The notes under the pieces: generated by a model
What the model was told of the DNA's origin: nothing
Databases searched by the model: none
What the model saw: only the letters and a program-made list of their open reading frames with translations
Part shown: one piece after another, positions 13,692 to 29,045 of the stretch
How the letters are laid out: each line of letters opens with the position of its first letter
Position numbering within the stretch: the stretch's first letter is position 1
Assembly (NCBI GenBank): GCA_016946835.1
Contig: JACVTC010000130.1
Location: 74,501-138,500, forward strand
Direction of reading: 5' to 3'
From: Neocallimastix lanati (nom. inval.)
Lineage: Eukaryota > Neocallimastigomycota > Neocallimastigomycetes > Neocallimastigales > Neocallimastigaceae
Length of the DNA stretch: 64,000 bases
Program-made: the position numbers and the translations under genes

Positions 13692-16600
13692 ATTATATCA
13701 TTACCAATAGGGAAAGGGAAAACAACTTAGTGAAATTAAATTAAGTAAGAATATATATATTTGTTAATCAATATAAATATAAAAGTAATTTTATACAAAC
13801 TTATATTTTTATGTAATATTTAACAAACACATTATAATAAAAGTTAATGAAGCCATTGGTAAAATGAAACCAAATGATGAAGTTTTAAAGGGTTTACACA
13901 AATTATTATATAAAAGAGCTGGTGATGTATGTTTAGAGTCAAATTAAAATATAAAATATAAAATATATAAGTGATATATATGATTTATAATAATAATAAT
14001 AATAATAAATACTTATTTTATTTTATTTTATTTTTTTTTTTTTCGTTTTATGCATGTAATAATAGCAAAAATCTATTAAAAGTAATATTCGTCAATTTTC
14101 TGGTTTTACTTTTGATGAAAAAGATAAGGAAAAAGTAAGATATCTAATAGAACTTTTTTGTTAAAAAAATAAATATATTTATATTTATATTTATATTTAT
14201 ATATTTTTATATATTTGTAATTTTTTTTATTTTAATTAATAATAGGAAGAAGAAATTGTTGAAGATAAATTAGGCAAATGGACATTATCAGGTTTAAAAG
14301 AACTTTGTCAATTATTAAATTTAGATATAGGTGGTACAAAGGTAGGACAGGAATAATAAATTTATAAAATAATAGTTATATAGTTTTATTATATATTTTT
14401 AATGTTTATATTAAAATTATTAATTATAAATTTTTTTTTATTTAAATTTTTAAAATTAATTTTTATTTTATATATTATCCAAAATAAATTTTATTTATAA
14501 TATATATATTATTATTTCAAATATATCTTTAAATTTATTTAAATCTAATCCATAAGATTGTTGTTATTGCTAGAATTATTGACTTTTTAAGAAATCCAAC
14601 TGAAGCTGGAACAAAGACTGGTAAATAAATGAATAAATAGAATTAATTATTTTTTTATGTTTTATTAGTGTATATAAATATTAAAATAGGATGAATGGAT
14701 TATTATAATAATATAAAATCAATAATTAAATATTATATGTATATATTAAATTTATTTTTAATGATAAAAATTTATCAAGGTAAACTTTATAATAGTGCTG
14801 TTTCAAAGGTTGCTTATGAAATGTTTGTTGATGAAAAGAAAAAGGAACTTAAAGAAGCATCAGCTAATGAAACTGACAAAAAAACTGGTGATGCAAAGGA
14901 TGATAAGACTACCAAGAAAGAAAAAGATAAAGCAATGAAGGAAAATATTAGAAAGATGTGGGAAGAATTATCAGAGGAACAACAACAAAAATATGAAGAT
15001 GAAGTTAAAGCTAATAAATTAGTTAGTTCAAAGGGAAAGATTAAGCCAAAACCAAAACAAAAGGCTAAGGTAAAGAAGGTTGCTAAGAAGGCTATTTCTA
15101 AGGAAAAGAATGCTAAGAAAGAAACTAAGGAAAAGGTTAAAAAATCTATTGAAAAAGTTAAGGGTACTAAGGCTAAGAAGGAAGTATGTATAAATATAAA
15201 AAGATTGTTATTATTATTAACAAAGTTAAAAAAATATATATATATATAATTGTTATTTTAATAAAATATTAGAGAAAAAATATATATATATATTATATTT
15301 TTATTTTATTTTTATTTTTTTTTATTTTTATTTATTTATTTATTTAATTATTATTATTTTTTTTTAATATAAATAATTTTTTAATATAAAAAAAAAAATT
15401 ATCTTTATTTATTAATATATATATGTTTTAATTTTTTTTTTTTTTTTGTGTTATTTTTAAAAGATTAAGAAACCAGCAGAAAAGAAGGCTACTGATAAGA
15501 AAACAGAAAAGAAAACTACTGATAAGAAAACTGCCGAAAAGAAAACTACCGAAAAGAAGACAACTGATAAGAAAACCGTTGAAAAGAAAGCCCCAGCAGA
15601 AAAGAAAGCTCCAGCTAAGAAAACTGCAGCTGAAAAGAAGACAACTGAAAAGAAAACCGTTGAAAAGAAGGCCCCAGCAGAAAAGAAGGCTACTGATAAG
15701 AAAACAGAAAAGAAAAGTACTGATAAGAAAACTGCCGAAAAGAAAACTACCGAAAAGAAGACAACTGAAAAGAAAACCGTTGAAAAGAAAGCCCCAGCAG
15801 AAAAGAAGTCTCCAGCTAAGAAGGCAGCCGCTGAAAAGAATGAAACTCCTAAGAAGGCTGAAAGTAATAGAAAGCGTAACTTAAAGAAGGATAATGAATC
15901 AGATGGTGAAAAGAAGAATGCTAAGAAGAGAAAGGTAACTAATGCTGATGCTGAAGCAAAGGATGATGATATGACTGAAGATAAAAAGGAAGCAACAACT
16001 AAAAAGAATGATACTAAGAAGGATGAAAAAGAAGATGAAAAGAAGAATGATTCAATGGAAGTTGATGAAAAGAAGGAAACTGCTAAGGATAAAAAGGATG
16101 ATGAAAAGAAAGAAACAGCAAAGGATAGAAAGGATGACGAAAAGAAAGAAACTGCCAAGGCTAAAAAGGATGATGAAAAGAAGGAAACTACTAATGATAA
16201 GAAGGATAAGGAGAATGAAAAGAAAGAAAAGAAAGAAACCAAAAAGGGAGCAGCGGCTAAAGAAAAGAAAAATGAAAAGAAAGAAACTACTAAAGCTGAT
16301 AAAAAGAAGGAAACTAAGAAAGATAAGAAAGATGCCAATGATAAAGATTTCCCATCAGATGAAGAAATAAGTAAAGCTGTTAAAGTTATGATTGATGGTA
16401 AAGTTTGAAAATAAATAAAATAAAATAAAATAAAATATAATAGAATAGAATAAAATAAAATAGAATAAAAAAAAAATAAAAAAAAAATTATTATTATTAT
16501 TATTATTATTTATAGTAATAATAAAAAATAATTTTTTTTAATATATAAATAATATATATAATATATAATAATTTATAATTAATATAAATATATAATTTAT

Positions 16601-16795
16601 TTTTTTATTATTATATTTCTATTTAATATATATATATATATAAACAAAATAAAAATTAAAATTGTAGAAGGTAATCTTGAAAAATTAAACATTAAAATTA
16701 TTAGAAGTAATTTATCTAAAAAGTTTAATGTTGATTTGTCATCAAAGAAGAAATTTATTAAGGAATGTATAGATAAATGTTTATCCAGTTCATAA
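13361..16795 (+). CDS. DEK: DEK-family chromatin protein with HMG-box-like segment and Lys-rich repeats (9 exons)
   Basis: DEK proteins bind DNA and histones and shape chromatin in the nucleus. Exons are 13361-13546, 13711-13744, 13844-13926, 14066-14134, 14246-14341, 14557-14620, 14780-15183, 15464-16397 and 16668-16795; all junctions keep frame, giving 665 residues. The DEK core (about residues 65-175) contains KGLHKLLYKRAGD, KSNIRQFSGF and KWTLSGLKELCQLLNL, followed by VIARIIDFLRNP. Residues about 180-265 look like an HMG box (YEMFVDEKKKELKEA, then IRKMWEELSEEQQQKYEDE) interrupted by an acidic/Lys insert. Exon 8 is dominated by KK-containing repeats such as TDKKTAEKKTTEKK and later DDEKKETAK. 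The C-terminal 57 residues match the DEK C-terminal winged-helix-like domain (SDEEISKAVKVMIDEGNLEKLN ... KKFIKECIDKCL). The exon 8 donor ATTGATG|gtaaag is the only one that restores this domain. The HMG assignment is weaker than the DEK assignment. Confidence 0.9.
13640..13687. repeat. poly(T) run in DEK intron 1
   Basis: About 38 consecutive T just upstream of the exon 2 acceptor (AATAG at 13706-13710), acting as an extreme polypyrimidine tract. Confidence 0.7.
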
Positions 16796-20001
<3,206 letters not shown>

Positions 20002-20946
20002 TTATGATATGAGGTTTTTTATACTAACAATTGATCTACTGTAATTTCTTATCGTTTGATTTACTATTTTTTCATCGTCATCATTGTCATTATTAGTTAA
20101 TTCTTTAAAACAATTTAACATCATTTCCATGGATAAATTATTAATATCAAAATACTCGTTATTAAATTTACGAAGTTTAATTCCGTAGTTGAAACTAGAT
20201 TTAAATAGGTGACTGTCGTCTTCTGCAAATAGGATATTATCATAATAACGATAGGTTTCATAATCCTCTTTTGCTATTAAACGTTCTAATAAACTGGCCT
20301 CCTTTTGACAAAATCGATTTATACTTATTAGTGATATGGGCTGACTAATGCATTTTATCCCGTTGGAAGATACAACTACTATAAAACATATATTAAAACC
20401 ATTGGTCTGTTGAGCATTATTGACGCGTAATGATATATTATAACGAAAATGTGTTTTATCTAGGTCTCCTAATCTTTCAACTTCAAATGATTTATTATCA
20501 ATTTCGCTCGATTTAAGCTTTTTAATCATCCTGGAAAGATTCCTGTCATTAATAGATAATATCTTTGTTCTTATCAGATAAACTTGAGCTGGAAGGATAC
20601 GAAATATTTTATATATATTAAATAAAGATTCTAGCGAGCAATTAAAAGTGATACTTCCATGCTGTACCTCTTCTGGTTTATATACTATTCTTAATACTAT
20701 ATTTTTATATAATAAACTTTTTTTCTTATACTTTTTTTTGTTATTTTTATTTATTCCTTTACTGTCTTTATTATCCTTTAATCCCTTATTATAATTGTTT
20801 TTAAACATAATATGATTATTTTTTAGTTTATTTAAATATTGATATTTAAAATTATTACTAAACATTGTATTTGGTACATGAAGATATATATTTGTAGTAT
20901 TGATAAAGGATTTAATGGCTTTATCATCAAATCGAAATCCATTCAT
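20002..20946 (-). CDS. hypothetical protein, orphan 1 (314 residues)
   Basis: I do not recognise this gene. It is a single open frame starting at an ATG (MNGFRFDDKAIKS), without visible introns. There is no signal peptide and no membrane span. A Lys/Asn-rich linker (about residues 52-76) separates a short N-terminus from a region rich in alternating hydrophobic residues typical of beta strands. Residues about 150-215 (SFEVERLGDL, then YNISLRVNNAQQTNGFNICF and IKCISQPISLISINRF) resemble a segment of orphan 2 at 25305-27299, with the order Ser-Phe..Glu..Leu-Gly, Asn-(I/V)-x-Leu..Asn-Asn and a Phe-Ile-(V/I)-Val strand. The C-terminus is acidic (NDNDDDEK). Codons are strongly AT-biased, unlike hexokinase. 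It could be a fast-evolving beta-sandwich DNA-binding or signalling protein, but that is a guess. Confidence 0.6.
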   Translation of the reverse strand: MNGFRFDDKAIKSFINTTNIYLHVPNTMFSNNFKYQYLNKLKNNHIMFKNNYNKGLKDNKDSKGINKNNKKKYKKKSLLYKNIVLRIVYKPEEVQHGSITFNCSLESLFNIYKIFRILPAQVYLIRTKILSINDRNLSRMIKKLKSSEIDNKSFEVERLGDLDKTHFRYNISLRVNNAQQTNGFNICFIVVVSSNGIKCISQPISLISINRFCQKEASLLERLIAKEDYETYRYYDNILFAEDDSHLFKSSFNYGIKLRKFNNEYFDINNLSMEMMLNCFKELTNNDNDDDEKIVNQTIRNYSRSIVSIKNLIS

Positions 20947-21104
20947 TTTGGTATAAATTTATTTAATAAATTGTAAGAAGAAAATAAAAAACTTTTTTTT
21001 TTTTTATTTTTTTTTATTATTACGCTTAATAATTAAATTAATTAGAAATTGTTATAATAATATTAATTTTTTTTTTTAAAAAAGAATGATTTACAAGTGA
21101 TAGA

Positions 21105-21160
<56 letters not shown>

Positions 21161-23010
21161 ACTTTTTAAAAAAGGATTTAATATTCTATTAAATATGTTT
21201 ATATTACAAATACTTTTTCAGTTTTGTTTATTATTTTTATTCTATATTATTTTTCTTAAAAAAGTATAAACATATATATAAATATACATATATTTCTTAA
21301 ATTTCAATTCTATAGATACAGCATTTAAAAAAAAAAAGACTTCTATTTTTTATATCATTATACACTATTCTATAATAAATAAAAATTGTACAATTATTAA
21401 GATTTAATCTAAAAAAAAAAAAAAAAAAAAAAAAAAATTATTTAATAGGTATACTTTATAATTTAATTATTTAAAAATTACTAATTACACGTGATGACAT
21501 AATGCTTATGATGCTTTCAATGAAATTTTTCATTTAGTACTTCATTTAGTACTTCATTTTTAAAAAAAAGGAAAAAAAAGGAAAAAAAGTTTTTTTTTTT
21601 TTTTTTTTATTAAATAATATATATATATATATTTATATAATTATTATTAAATATGATTTAAAAAGTCATTACTCGTTCTATTATATAAATATGTAAATAT
21701 CATTTTATGTTGATAGAAAATTTAAAATTTATACTTATGAAAAAAATGTACAGTTTATTTATTAATTTTATTTTATAATATGTAATACTTTTGTTACAAT
21801 TACCAGTATTAAATATTATTGAATATTATTAAAATATTAAATAATATTATTAAATATTATAATTATTATTATTATTAATTATTATTATTAATTATTATTA
21901 TTAATTATTTAATATTTATTCTATATGAAGAAAAAATGGTTTGTCCATATTTGTTAATAATTAAATTTATTTTATTATTTTAATATATTAAAAGTCTATT
22001 TTATTAAATTAAATTTTATAAATAATATATTGTATATGAATTTTCTTTATTACATTTCTATTGGCTGATAAGTTTTAAATAATAAACTTTAAATAGTAAT
22101 TTAAACATAATGAAAAGCATTTTTAATTTATTTTATATACCTATTTTTTTTTTTTTTTTTTTAAACTTTTTTTTTTCTGTCTAATGAATAATAAAATTGT
22201 TTTATTATTCTTTATATATTCTATGTTTATAATTATCTTCGCATTACTTATAAATATATAATTTATATTATTTAATATCTTCGTATTACTTTTAAATATG
22301 TAATTTATATCATATAATATTTTTCTAGTTTATTTAATTTTATTAATATTGATTTACTTTATTGTGTGAATATATTCATCAACAAATTAAATAAAATTAC
22401 AAAAAAAAAAATTTTTTTTAAATATATATAAATATATAAATAAAATATTAAAAAATTCTCTCTATCATTTTTTTTTTATAAATAGCATAAATGGAAAAAC
22501 TGAATATAAGCTACTTAGAATTATTTGATAAAACTTATTATTATAAAATGAATAAATAATTGAAATTGTAAATACATATGTAATGTATATGCAAATGTAA
22601 TAGACATATATAAATATTTATGTAAATACAATGTAAATATAGAGGTTAATTATAATTAAAAAATTAAAAAATAGAGCTATATAAATAAATATATAGATAT
22701 ATAATAATAAATAAAAGCGTAAAATATGAATATAATAATGAGAATTGTAATATTTTTTAGTTAAAAGAATAAATAAATACATAAATAATAATAAAAAAAA
22801 AAAACTATTTATGATATTATCATTATATTGTTGTATTATTTTATATTAAAACATTTAAATGGAAGACAAAAATGATATTAATATATTAAACTAACAATAC
22901 TTAACTTTTAATTTTTACCATCAATTTTATCTGCATAAAAATTATTTTATAAATATATGCAAATTTGTTATTATAAATCTAATTCTTTATTTTATTTTAT
23001 TTTATTTTTC

Positions 23011-23067
<57 letters not shown>

Positions 23068-23077
23068 TTTTTATTTT

Positions 23078-23110
<33 letters not shown>

Positions 23111-23900
23111 AAATAAATATATTAAAAATATCAGATATATTAAGTAATGTTTACAATTTACCTTCTATACTATTTATCTCCCATAAATATATATATATAT
23201 TAATGAAATGTATAATTAATTTATTTTGATGAAAATGAAATAAAGTTGAATAGTAAGTTTTCAATTTGAATCTCCAGTTCAATTCATCAAATATGATATC
23301 CTAAAATACAAATACCTTAATATAATAGAAGATGATTTTGAAATTAATTATATATATGAATATATGTATATTTATTTTAATTTTTTTAATTATATATATA
23401 TATATATATACATATTTTTTTTTTTTGTATTTATATTACATATATTATATTAAAATAAAATAATATTAAACTAGTTATTATGGAACCTTTAATATGTTTT
23501 CCATAATAAACTTTTCAATGTGGATAAAACATCGAAAAGTTTATCTATTAATAATATTTTCATTATTATTGAAATATAAATATATATAATCAATAATAAA
23601 TAAACGAGTTAAAAAATATTTTTAATTAATATTAATAATGGATAATATTATTATTATTTTTAATTAATGTATTATTAATTATTTTAAATAATATAAAATA
23701 ATTCTAATAATATTACCATAAATCTTTAAATAATTATATATATATATATAATTATAATTATTATTATTATCATTTTAATATATTTTATCCATATAGAAGT
23801 AATAATAATAATAATAATAATAATAGATAATAAAAGAATATGGACATAAATTAAAATTTTTTAAAATTCAATACTATTGAATTATAATAATTGTTTTAAA

Positions 23901-24023
23901 TTATTTAATAACAAAAACTCTATGAATATGAACATATTGTGGTAAAGTAGAATCAATTTTAAATTTATGTATAAAGTTGTGACTACCCTTAATATTTCCA
24001 TTGCTTTGAGGGAGGCGGTACAT
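23901..24023 (-). pseudogene. possible gene relic or terminal exon
   Basis: This is a 40-codon frame of ordinary composition (GNIKGSHNFIHKFKIDS, then PQYVHIHRVFVIK, stop) within AT-rich DNA. Its upstream side runs into a 22-base homopolymer, and no consistent splice acceptor joins it to another exon. It is listed only because its composition looks protein-like. A chance frame remains possible. Confidence 0.2.
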
Positions 24024-25117
24024 ACCGGAAGTAAAAAAAAAAAAAAAAAAAAAAAACTATATACAAAAAATTCATCAAATTTTTTAATTATTGTAGAAAT
24101 AATTATAAATTATAATAAAATAATATCAAAACTTTAAATACTAAAATCTTCAACCAATTCTTTGATTAATTCTTGATAAAACTTTAATATGGCCCTTAAG
24201 AAATAAAAAAAGAAGGTCAAATTGAACTTTAGTGTTTAAACATATTACATAATAAGAATTGTTTTGTTAACCAATCTTTGAGATCATGAAATGGATATCA
24301 TATAATAATTTTTTTCAATACTATTGAAGTGAGCCACCAAAGATTTGATAATATTCAGATGAGTTCTTTTTTGACTGCTATAAAATTGTGATAATTGATT
24401 AATTAAGTATATATATTCTTTTGAATGTAATTGTAATTGATAAAAATTTTAAAACAAGTTATTGAGTCAATATCATGAAATCGCCTTAAAATTCTGTGTA
24501 ATATACTCGTATTCTGGATTATAAGTGGTAGATAAAAAATAAGAATATATTTTTAAAAAGAGTTAAATAAACAAAACATCAGAAGAAAATAGTGAATGAA
24601 TCAGACAGAAATAGTTACTATTATTACATTTAAATATATATATATATATATATTTATTTTATTTTATAAAATAGGTAATTTTATTACTTTAAAAAAAAAA
24701 AAAATTTTAATATAATAAATATAAAATATATTTAAAATTAAAAAATAAATGTATTTATTATATATACAAAATTGAATTTATATAAATAAACATTTGATTT
24801 AATTAATTATTATTATTATTATTAAATTAATAATTAATAATACTTCTTATTTATTATTTCAATAAAAAAAAAAAATATACATACAAAAAATAAAAACAAA
24901 AAACAAAAAACAAAAAAAAAGAAAAAATATATAATATATATATAATTTATTTTAAATGGAGATTTTATTTATTATTATTAATATTTAATAATATAATACA
25001 TTTAATATCTTTATTAATATTTTATACATTTTTATTATCCTAAAATAAAAAAAAAAAAAAAAATTACAAAAGTACCAAATAATACACTCTGTATCTTAAT
25101 TATTAAAGCTTTGAAAC

Positions 25118-25175
25118 AATTTGTCAAGGATTAATACATATACATATATATATATATATTAATCCTTGACAAATT
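25118..25175. repeat. foldback: 19-bp perfect inverted repeat
   Basis: AATTTGTCAAGGATTAATA at 25118-25136 is mirrored exactly by TATTAATCCTTGACAAATT at 25157-25175 across a 20-base TA-rich loop. Outside the perfect arms the similarity continues imperfectly (AATACACTCTGTAT at about 25081 against the reverse complement of ATATAGAGTATAAT at about 25191), so the whole foldback may be about 130 bp. It lies just downstream of the stop of the gene at 25305-27299, so it would be in the 3' part of that transcript. Confidence 0.75.
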
Positions 25176-25304
25176 ATAATAATTATTTTATATAGAGTAT
25201 AATATATATAATACCTAAATTATTATTATTTTTTTTTTTTTACTAGTTCAATTTTAAATCAATTTAATTATATAAATTATATATAATTTAATGGATATAA
25301 ATAG

Positions 25305-27299
25305 TTACATCCAAGGATAATTATTATTGTTATAAAAATATAAAAGTCTATTTACGTTTTCAATTAAATAATGTGTTATTAAATTGTTTATATCTTTTAA
25401 GTATGTAATCCTGTCATTAGTAATGTTGTTAAGAAATACTGGTACATGCACATTTGCCATTAAATTTTGTGCTATTAAACAATGTGTTATTAAATTATTC
25501 ATATCTCTTAAGTAAGTAATCCTGTCATTAGTAATGTTGTTAAGAATTTCAAGTACATCCGTATTTACGATTAAATATTGTGTTAATAAATTGTCCATAT
25601 CATTTAGGTAAAGAATTCGTTTATCACCAAATTGATAAAATTTACCAATTTTATTATTTTCGACGCTTAAAAGAGACTTCCCTTCTCTACTTACCACAAT
25701 TGTACCAATAATATTATTTTGTATTACATTATAGTCATTACAAACCACTATTTTTGTCGTTATTACACATTCCGTACCATTAAAAGTCACTATTTTGCCA
25801 ATTACTTTATTATTATTAGCTTTAATATTATATTCATTATTCTCCAAATATATTCCTCCAATTTTTATTATTCCTTCATTCAATTCACAAAATACATCTC
25901 CTACGAATTGAGTACTATTAATTATATTTCCAATTTGTTCATTTACTTCGATATTATTACTATTCTGAGAATTACTGGATGACATTGAATGATTGTTATT
26001 CTGAGAATTACTGGATGATGACATTGTATTATCGTTATTCCGAGAATAACTGGTTGACGATATTGTATTATCGTTATTCTGAGAATAACTGGTTGACGAC
26101 ATTATATTATTGTTATACTGAGAATAATTGGATGATGTTATTGAAGATAAACATAAACCATCTTTCATAGATACATTTTGAACTTCTGGTAACTCTGATG
26201 CCATATGCTTTTCTTCTGTTATTCTTTGTGAAAGACAAGCATCCTTTAAATTTTGAGACGAATCACTATCCTCCTCCATTAATGAATTATTATCTTTATT
26301 CATATATTTAACTTCTTCTAATTCAATATCTTTATATATATTTTCAGCTTCAGCTTCTTCAAACCTTTTCTCTTCATTTATATTATTCTGAGAATTACTG
26401 GATGATGCCATTGAAGATAAACATAAACTATTTTTCATAGATATATTTTGAACTTCAGCTTCCTCAAACCTTTTTTCTTCCAATGCATTATTTTCTTCAT
26501 TATTAGAATAAAAACTTATATTAAAGACAAATTTATTATTAAAATCTTTCGTTACACTATTGTAAAGAATTTTATAGTAATAGTAAATATTATTTTTAAT
26601 GCCGTGAATATATTTCAAATACATTTTATTTAAAAAGCCTCTTTTTATCAGTTGTTTTTGACATATAAAAGTAAATAAGTTAGAAATCATGATTCTGTCT
26701 CCTTCCACGATTATGAAATGGTAAAAATACATTTTTTGATTATTATTTGTATTTAAGGTGACATTTATTTCTTTTCTTTTGCCTAATGTTTGTATTTTTT
26801 CCAAAATAAAACTATTTTCAAACTTTTTTCTCCTCTCTTCTTCATCTTTTCCTTTTTCTTTTTTGTTAATTGCATTTAATATATCATGAAAAGTTATATC
26901 ATTTTGATCTCCTACTGTTGTTGTTGCTATATATAATATACTTCCCTCACTAAAATTCTCAATTTTATAACTTTTTCTGATGCTTCCTTCTTCCGATTCA
27001 TTATCCTTATATAAAATTCGTTTAATATAGTTGATTTTTGAATTCTCTTCAACAAATTCAATTTTATCCACTTTTCCCAATGTTCCCTTTAGATTTTTAA
27101 CATATTGTCCCTTCTTATTTTGGCTTATTACTTTTTTTTTATCCACAACAGTACTAAAAGTGCCACAATTTACTTGAAAATCACTATACTCCTCATATAA
27201 TTTATATAATTTTGTATAAATTTTATTTCTTAAACTTAATTCTTCCTCATATAATTTAGATAATTTTGAATAAATTTTATTTCTAAATTCTTTCTCCAT
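25305..27299 (-). CDS. hypothetical repeat-rich protein, orphan 2 (664 residues)
   Basis: I do not recognise this protein. The start is placed at the ATG giving MEKEFRNKIYSK. The frame is open without introns for 664 codons. Visible parts: an N-terminal tandem duplication (RNKIYSKLSKLYEE, then RNKIYTKLYKLYEE); a middle region (about residues 100-270) with FENSFILEKIQTLGKRKEIN and FYHFIIVEGDRIMISN that resembles the middle of orphan 1; two copies of an EEKRFEEAE segment followed by KNSLCLSSM or KDGLCLSSI; six or so short Ser/Asn repeats of the type STSYSQNNDNT (about 400-460); and a C-terminal triplicate built on NDRITYLRDMNNLITHCLI (about 580-660). No signal peptide or membrane span is seen. 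Internal repeats and AT-biased codons suggest rapid evolution by slippage. It could be a nuclear or cytosolic scaffold protein; function unknown. Confidence 0.7.
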   Translation of the reverse strand: MEKEFRNKIYSKLSKLYEEELSLRNKIYTKLYKLYEEYSDFQVNCGTFSTVVDKKKVISQNKKGQYVKNLKGTLGKVDKIEFVEENSKINYIKRILYKDNESEEGSIRKSYKIENFSEGSILYIATTTVGDQNDITFHDILNAINKKEKGKDEEERRKKFENSFILEKIQTLGKRKEINVTLNTNNNQKMYFYHFIIVEGDRIMISNLFTFICQKQLIKRGFLNKMYLKYIHGIKNNIYYYYKILYNSVTKDFNNKFVFNISFYSNNEENNALEEKRFEEAEVQNISMKNSLCLSSMASSSNSQNNINEEKRFEEAEAENIYKDIELEEVKYMNKDNNSLMEEDSDSSQNLKDACLSQRITEEKHMASELPEVQNVSMKDGLCLSSITSSNYSQYNNNIMSSTSYSQNNDNTISSTSYSRNNDNTMSSSSNSQNNNHSMSSSNSQNSNNIEVNEQIGNIINSTQFVGDVFCELNEGIIKIGGIYLENNEYNIKANNNKVIGKIVTFNGTECVITTKIVVCNDYNVIQNNIIGTIVVSREGKSLLSVENNKIGKFYQFGDKRILYLNDMDNLLTQYLIVNTDVLEILNNITNDRITYLRDMNNLITHCLIAQNLMANVHVPVFLNNITNDRITYLKDINNLITHYLIENVNRLLYFYNNNNYPWM

Positions 27300-27835
27300 T
27301 TGGTATTTATGTATGTTTATTTTTAACAATTTATTCTATTAAGATTAAGTTTTTATTATTACTATATATTTTTATAATACAATAATTACTATAAATATTT
27401 AATTAAATATATCTTATATAGGGAAAAATTCTAGTATTTATACTTCAATATACTTTAACCTAATCTATAAAACATTGAATTAATAATTAATATCGTTTCA
27501 TAATATTTTTTATTTTTTATAACCAATTAAAATGAAAATATTATTAAAAAAAAAAAAAAGAAAAAATTTTAATATATTCTATTCAATCAATTATTATATG
27601 TATATATTATTTTTTATAATATATTTTATAATACAATATATTTTATTAAATAATATATATTATATTCAAATCTATATTAATTATATAATATAGATTTAAT
27701 ATAGTTTGCATTATACAATAGAACTCCATAAATTTTAAGAAATTTTATATCATCAAATTATAATAAAAATTAAAATCATTTTTAATTTCCAATTTCTTAT
27801 TATATCATCAAATTATATATATTTATATATGTTTA

Positions 27836-27895
27836 ACTGCCATAACGGTACGGCGTCGACGCTCTCAACCCCCCATAAGCAAAGAAACTCCAGTA
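27836..27895. repeat. GTCGACGC motif copy
   Basis: TGCCATAACGGTACGGCGTC, then GACGCTCTC, followed by ATAAGCAAAG, resembles the reverse complement of 52970-53020 (TGCCATACCGTTTTGGCGTC, then GACATGG and later CTAAGCAAAG). It appears to be a fragment of the same dispersed repeat as at 52711-53071. Confidence 0.55.
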
Positions 27896-28578
27896 CATCA
27901 TCAAATTATAAATAATAAAAATAACTATCTTTTTTTTTTTTTTTTTTTTTCATGAAGTTTTTAAAAAGGTTTTCAATGACAATGAATAAAAAAATTTTTT
28001 TTTTTAAATAAATATTAATGTATTATTTTTACTATAACTTAAATATTGTTTAAACTTTAGTATAGATTAAACTTATCAAAGGTTTAAAAATAAATAGTAG
28101 TAATAGCAGTAGTTATATTATAAGTTGTAGCAGTATTTTTATTAAATTATTGTTTATAATTTATTATTTATTAATTACGATTTTAGAGAGTGACTTTTAT
28201 TCTATTATATATTATTCTAATTAAATTTATTATTTTTTAAAAGTAAAAATCTCTGTCTATAGAAGGGAAGAAAAAAAATTTTTAACTCTTTTATATATTT
28301 ACTATGCTTTCGTTATGTCTATTTAAAGAGACATATCATTTTTTTTTATCATATTTCTATAAATAATAATAAAATAAAGTAAGAAAAAAAATATATATAA
28401 TATAAGAAACTCTTAAATTATTTTCATTATTATCTTCTTTATAAAAATAATTTAATTATTTTAATCAATCTCTAATTAGCTTGTAATATGATTTAAAATA
28501 ACATTCAATCAAATAAATAAATATAAAATTAAATATTTTATATTACTCTATATATATAAATAGTTATAAGATAGACTA

Positions 28579-28579
<1 letters not shown>

Positions 28580-28617
<38 letters not shown>

Positions 28618-29045
28618 TATTATTTATTATTTATTATTATTATTTATTATTTATTATTTATTATTTATTATTTATTATTTATTATTTATTATTTATTATT
28701 TATTATTTATTATTTATTATTTATTATTTATTATTTATTATTTATTATTTATTATTTATTATTTATTATTTATTATTTATTAATAAATACTCTTTTTATT
28801 TTTATTATTCAATTATTTATTATTTATTATTTATTATTTATTATTTATTATTTATTATTTATTATTTATTATTTATTATTTATTATTTATTATTTATTAT
28901 TTATTATTTATTATTTATTATTCAATTATTTATTATTTCTTATTTATTATTTATTATTTATTATTCAATTATTTATTATTTCTTATTTCTTATTTCTTAT
29001 TTCTTATTTATTATTTATTATTTATTATTTATTATTTATTATTAT
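28580..29045. repeat. TTTATTA heptamer array
   Basis: About 460 bp of TTATTTA units, broken near 28790-28820 and by CAATTATT variants near 28920-28980. Confidence 0.9.

Larger units (their letters stand above)
20947..25304. other. AT-rich region between the two orphan genes
   Basis: No complete gene. It holds long T and A homopolymers (for example 21105-21156 and 21412-21437), an ATT array at about 23015-23066, and one region of ordinary complexity at 23900-24560. Inside that, 23901-24023 on the minus strand reads as a 40-codon frame beginning MYRLPQSNG and ending in a stop; it may be the last exon or a relic of an older gene, but no partner exons are convincing. A strong foldback lies at 25118-25175. 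Confidence 0.6.

Noticed and set aside
15457-16338. 293-codon minus-strand frame rich in Ser/Phe/Leu
   Set aside because: It is the antisense of the Lys-repeat exon of the DEK-like gene; AAG/AAA codons read backwards give CTT/TTT.
15579-16370. Arg/Lys-rich plus-strand frames (101 and 120 codons)
   Set aside because: Out-of-frame readings of the same DEK exon; the exon 8 frame alone joins both neighbours.
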